DNA of 64,000 nt from Spirosoma foliorum (GTDB lineage Bacteria; Bacteroidota; Bacteroidia; Cytophagales; Spirosomataceae). Of this stretch, positions 62,386 to 64,000 are shown piece after piece. The position numbers were made by a program, and so were the translations under genes. Position 1 is the stretch's first letter; each line of letters begins with the position of its first letter. Location: assembly GCF_014117325.1 (NCBI RefSeq), contig NZ_CP059732.1:6089001-6153000 (forward strand), read 5' to 3'. The notes under the pieces are model-generated. The model made no database searches. It saw only the letters and a program-made list of their open reading frames with translations, and was not told where the DNA came from.

Positions 62386-64000
62386 ATGATAAGCTCCCGC
62401 ATACATATCATTCTGATACTCCTTTTCGCTTCATCCATCACTCACGCCCAGCGGAAAGAACGCCATATTCTCAGTCGTTTTTCGGAAGCGGATGTAGCCA
62501 GTTCGTTGATTCCTCGGGCAGACTGGAAGCCGTTTCCACAGACAGCGGCTGAGTGGCAGACCCGCTTACCGGACTCACTTCGGCAACAGCTTATTAAGAA
62601 AGGTGAAAACTGGTTGGGGAAAGACTGGCCCGCAATTTCGGCCTCACTCCTGCTCACCTCCACGCGTACCGGCGACCGTACGGAGTACTCTAATTTTCAG
62701 GCTAAACGGCGGGCACATTTAATGAGTCTGGTATGGGCTGAAGCCATTGAGGGAAAAGGGCGTTTTGCTGAAGACATCATGAATGGCGTCTGGTCAACCT
62801 GCGAAGAAACTTATTGGGGTATTCCGGTGCATCTGTATTTGCAGAAAGCCAGGTTAGGATTGCCCGACGTCGAAGAACCCACCGTCGATCTGGTTTCAGC
62901 GGAAACGGCCGTTATGCTATCGCTGACCGATTATCTGGTTGGCCCTGTGCTTGAGAGTAAGTCCAAATTGTTGCGTCCCCGAATCCAGTATGAACTGAAT
63001 CGCCGGGTGCTGAAGCCTATGGAAACCGCCCGATATGGCTACCTGGGCAATGTGGATGATAAGCCCGTTAACAACTGGAATCCCTGGATCATCTCGAACT
63101 GGCAGTTGACCAATCTGCTGATGGAGAAAGATGAAGCACGTCGGGTCAAAAACTTGCACTATTCCATGCTGTTGCTCGATAACTACCTCAACAGCCTGGG
63201 CGATGATGGTGGTTGCGACGAAGGCCCATCTTACTGGTTTGTGGCGGGTGGAAGCACATTCGATGCGTTGGAAGTCCTGAATCAGGCTACAAAAGGCAAA
63301 GTAAATGTGTATCAGGAACCGCTGATCAGAAATATGGCGGCCTACATTTACAAGACGCACATCGCGGGTAACTACTTCATCAACACCGCCGACGCCAGTC
63401 CCACCATCCAGGTCGACGCCCCTTTTTTATATCGGATTGGAAAAGCGGTCAATGACCCGCAACTGGTGCAACTGGCAACCTGGTTCTATTCACGTTCCAG
63501 CCAACCGATTTCGGGCGAAACCAATACCAAACAACGGGCGCTGTTTGACTGGTTGAGTCTGCCCGAAATGGCAAAAGTTGTTACATCCTCCAGCAATCTG
63601 AAAGCACCTGATCTGTCTAGCGTCTGGTTTGCTGATATTCAGCTGATGGGTGCCCGCACCAGCAACGACCGTTTGTATGTAGCCTCGCACGGGGGACATA
63701 ACAACGAAAGCCACAACCATAACGATGTTGGCGATTTCATTATCTACGCGAATAGTACACCCGTCATTATTGATGCGGGTTCTGGAACGTACACGGCCAA
63801 AACGTTCTCGGCCGAGCGCTACAATTCCTGGTACAACACCTCGCCTTACCACAATCTGCCAACCATCAACGGTATTCCACAGTCAGCCGGGCGGAAGTTT
63901 GAAGCTACGAACGTGGTCTATACGCATCCGGCCAACACAACCGATTTACGGATGGATATCGAAACCGCCTACCCGCCAACGACAACTCTCAAAAAATGGA
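62386..64000 (+). CDS. Heparinase II/III family lyase, 3'-truncated by window edge
   Basis: 538 residues visible. Signal peptide ending THAQ (about residue 22). The N-terminal alpha/alpha toroid (about 60-360) includes NNWNPWIISNW and DDGGCDEGPSYW, with the catalytic-site Asn/His/Tyr region of this family. The beta-sandwich begins near 425 with ASHGGHNNESHNHNDVGDF. These enzymes cleave uronic-acid polysaccharides by beta-elimination. It is the only degradative enzyme of the locus in view. Confidence 0.88.
   Translation, partial: MISSRIHIILILLFASSITHAQRKERHILSRFSEADVASSLIPRADWKPFPQTAAEWQTRLPDSLRQQLIKKGENWLGKDWPAISASLLLTSTRTGDRTEYSNFQAKRRAHLMSLVWAEAIEGKGRFAEDIMNGVWSTCEETYWGIPVHLYLQKARLGLPDVEEPTVDLVSAETAVMLSLTDYLVGPVLESKSKLLRPRIQYELNRRVLKPMETARYGYLGNVDDKPVNNWNPWIISNWQLTNLLMEKDEARRVKNLHYSMLLLDNYLNSLGDDGGCDEGPSYWFVAGGSTFDALEVLNQATKGKVNVYQEPLIRNMAAYIYKTHIAGNYFINTADASPTIQVDAPFLYRIGKAVNDPQLVQLATWFYSRSSQPISGETNTKQRALFDWLSLPEMAKVVTSSSNLKAPDLSSVWFADIQLMGARTSNDRLYVASHGGHNNESHNHNDVGDFIIYANSTPVIIDAGSGTYTAKTFSAERYNSWYNTSPYHNLPTINGIPQSAGRKFEATNVVYTHPANTTDLRMDIETAYPPTTTLKKW

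Overview
The window is a chromosomal segment of a Bacteroidota bacterium, most likely a Cytophagales member close to Spirosoma. Supporting signs are a giant SprA (type IX secretion/gliding), GldF, a SusC/SusD pair run by an ECF sigma factor and a FecR anti-sigma factor, DUF2520, DUF4199 and DUF4394 proteins, a CarB without the C-terminal allosteric domain, and several promoters of the Bacteroidota form TTG-N19..21-TAnnTTTG. There is no rRNA, CRISPR array, IS element or prophage. Most of the window is ordinary core chromosome dotted with small accessory insertions and dispersed intergenic palindromes.

Layout. 1-3.5 kb: the tail of a coiled-coil protein, a secreted M48-like protease with MORN repeats, a BNR/YCF48-type secreted protein and a DUF2520 protein. 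3.8-11.4 kb: sprA with a near-consensus promoter. 11.5-12.2 kb: a small charged protein and a frameshifted DUF6169 gene. 12.2-14.6 kb: a MerR regulator divergent from an SDR gene with a clear MerR-type operator, then an aldo/keto reductase. 14.7-18.8 kb: gcvH, a degenerate dihydroorotase, two DUF4199 membrane proteins, gldF and a VanZ protein. 19-27.3 kb: 6-phosphogluconate dehydrogenase, a desaturase, a secreted nuclease, a TPR membrane protein, an M28 peptidase and a nucleoside hydrolase. 27.5-33.6 kb: a lipoprotein, a Nudix hydrolase, an aminotransferase, a GxxExxY protein, tyrA, a RelE-type toxin-antitoxin pair inside a duplicated tyrA 3' end, an aldo/keto reductase and a PA2169-type protein. 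33.8-39.4 kb: a lipoprotein, carB and a PIN toxin module. 39.4-47.9 kb: DUF4394, Wzi, aldo/keto reductase, Nif3-like, MATE, hflX and tRNA-Arg(CCT). 47.9-54.9 kb: a lipoprotein, an MFS transporter, pirin, an MBL hydrolase, an arginyltransferase-like protein, dinB, an orphan lasso-type RiPP precursor and a cold-shock protein. 55.1-64 kb: a polysaccharide utilisation locus (ECF sigma, FecR, SusC, SusD, heparinase II/III-like lyase, which runs off the window).

The least ordinary content is: (i) a 60-bp near-perfect duplication of the tyrA 3' end flanking a toxin-antitoxin cassette, like an integration that regenerates the target gene; (ii) a 44-codon gene after dinB with the leader motif of lasso peptides but no maturation genes nearby; (iii) four copies of a ~108-bp three-hairpin intergenic repeat; (iv) a second palindromic repeat family bracketing aminotransferase and tyrA, with a GxxExxY gene lying between one pair of its arms; (v) a dihydroorotase homologue that has lost its metal and substrate ligands; (vi) a probable short-peptide/terminator leader in front of a MATE pump.
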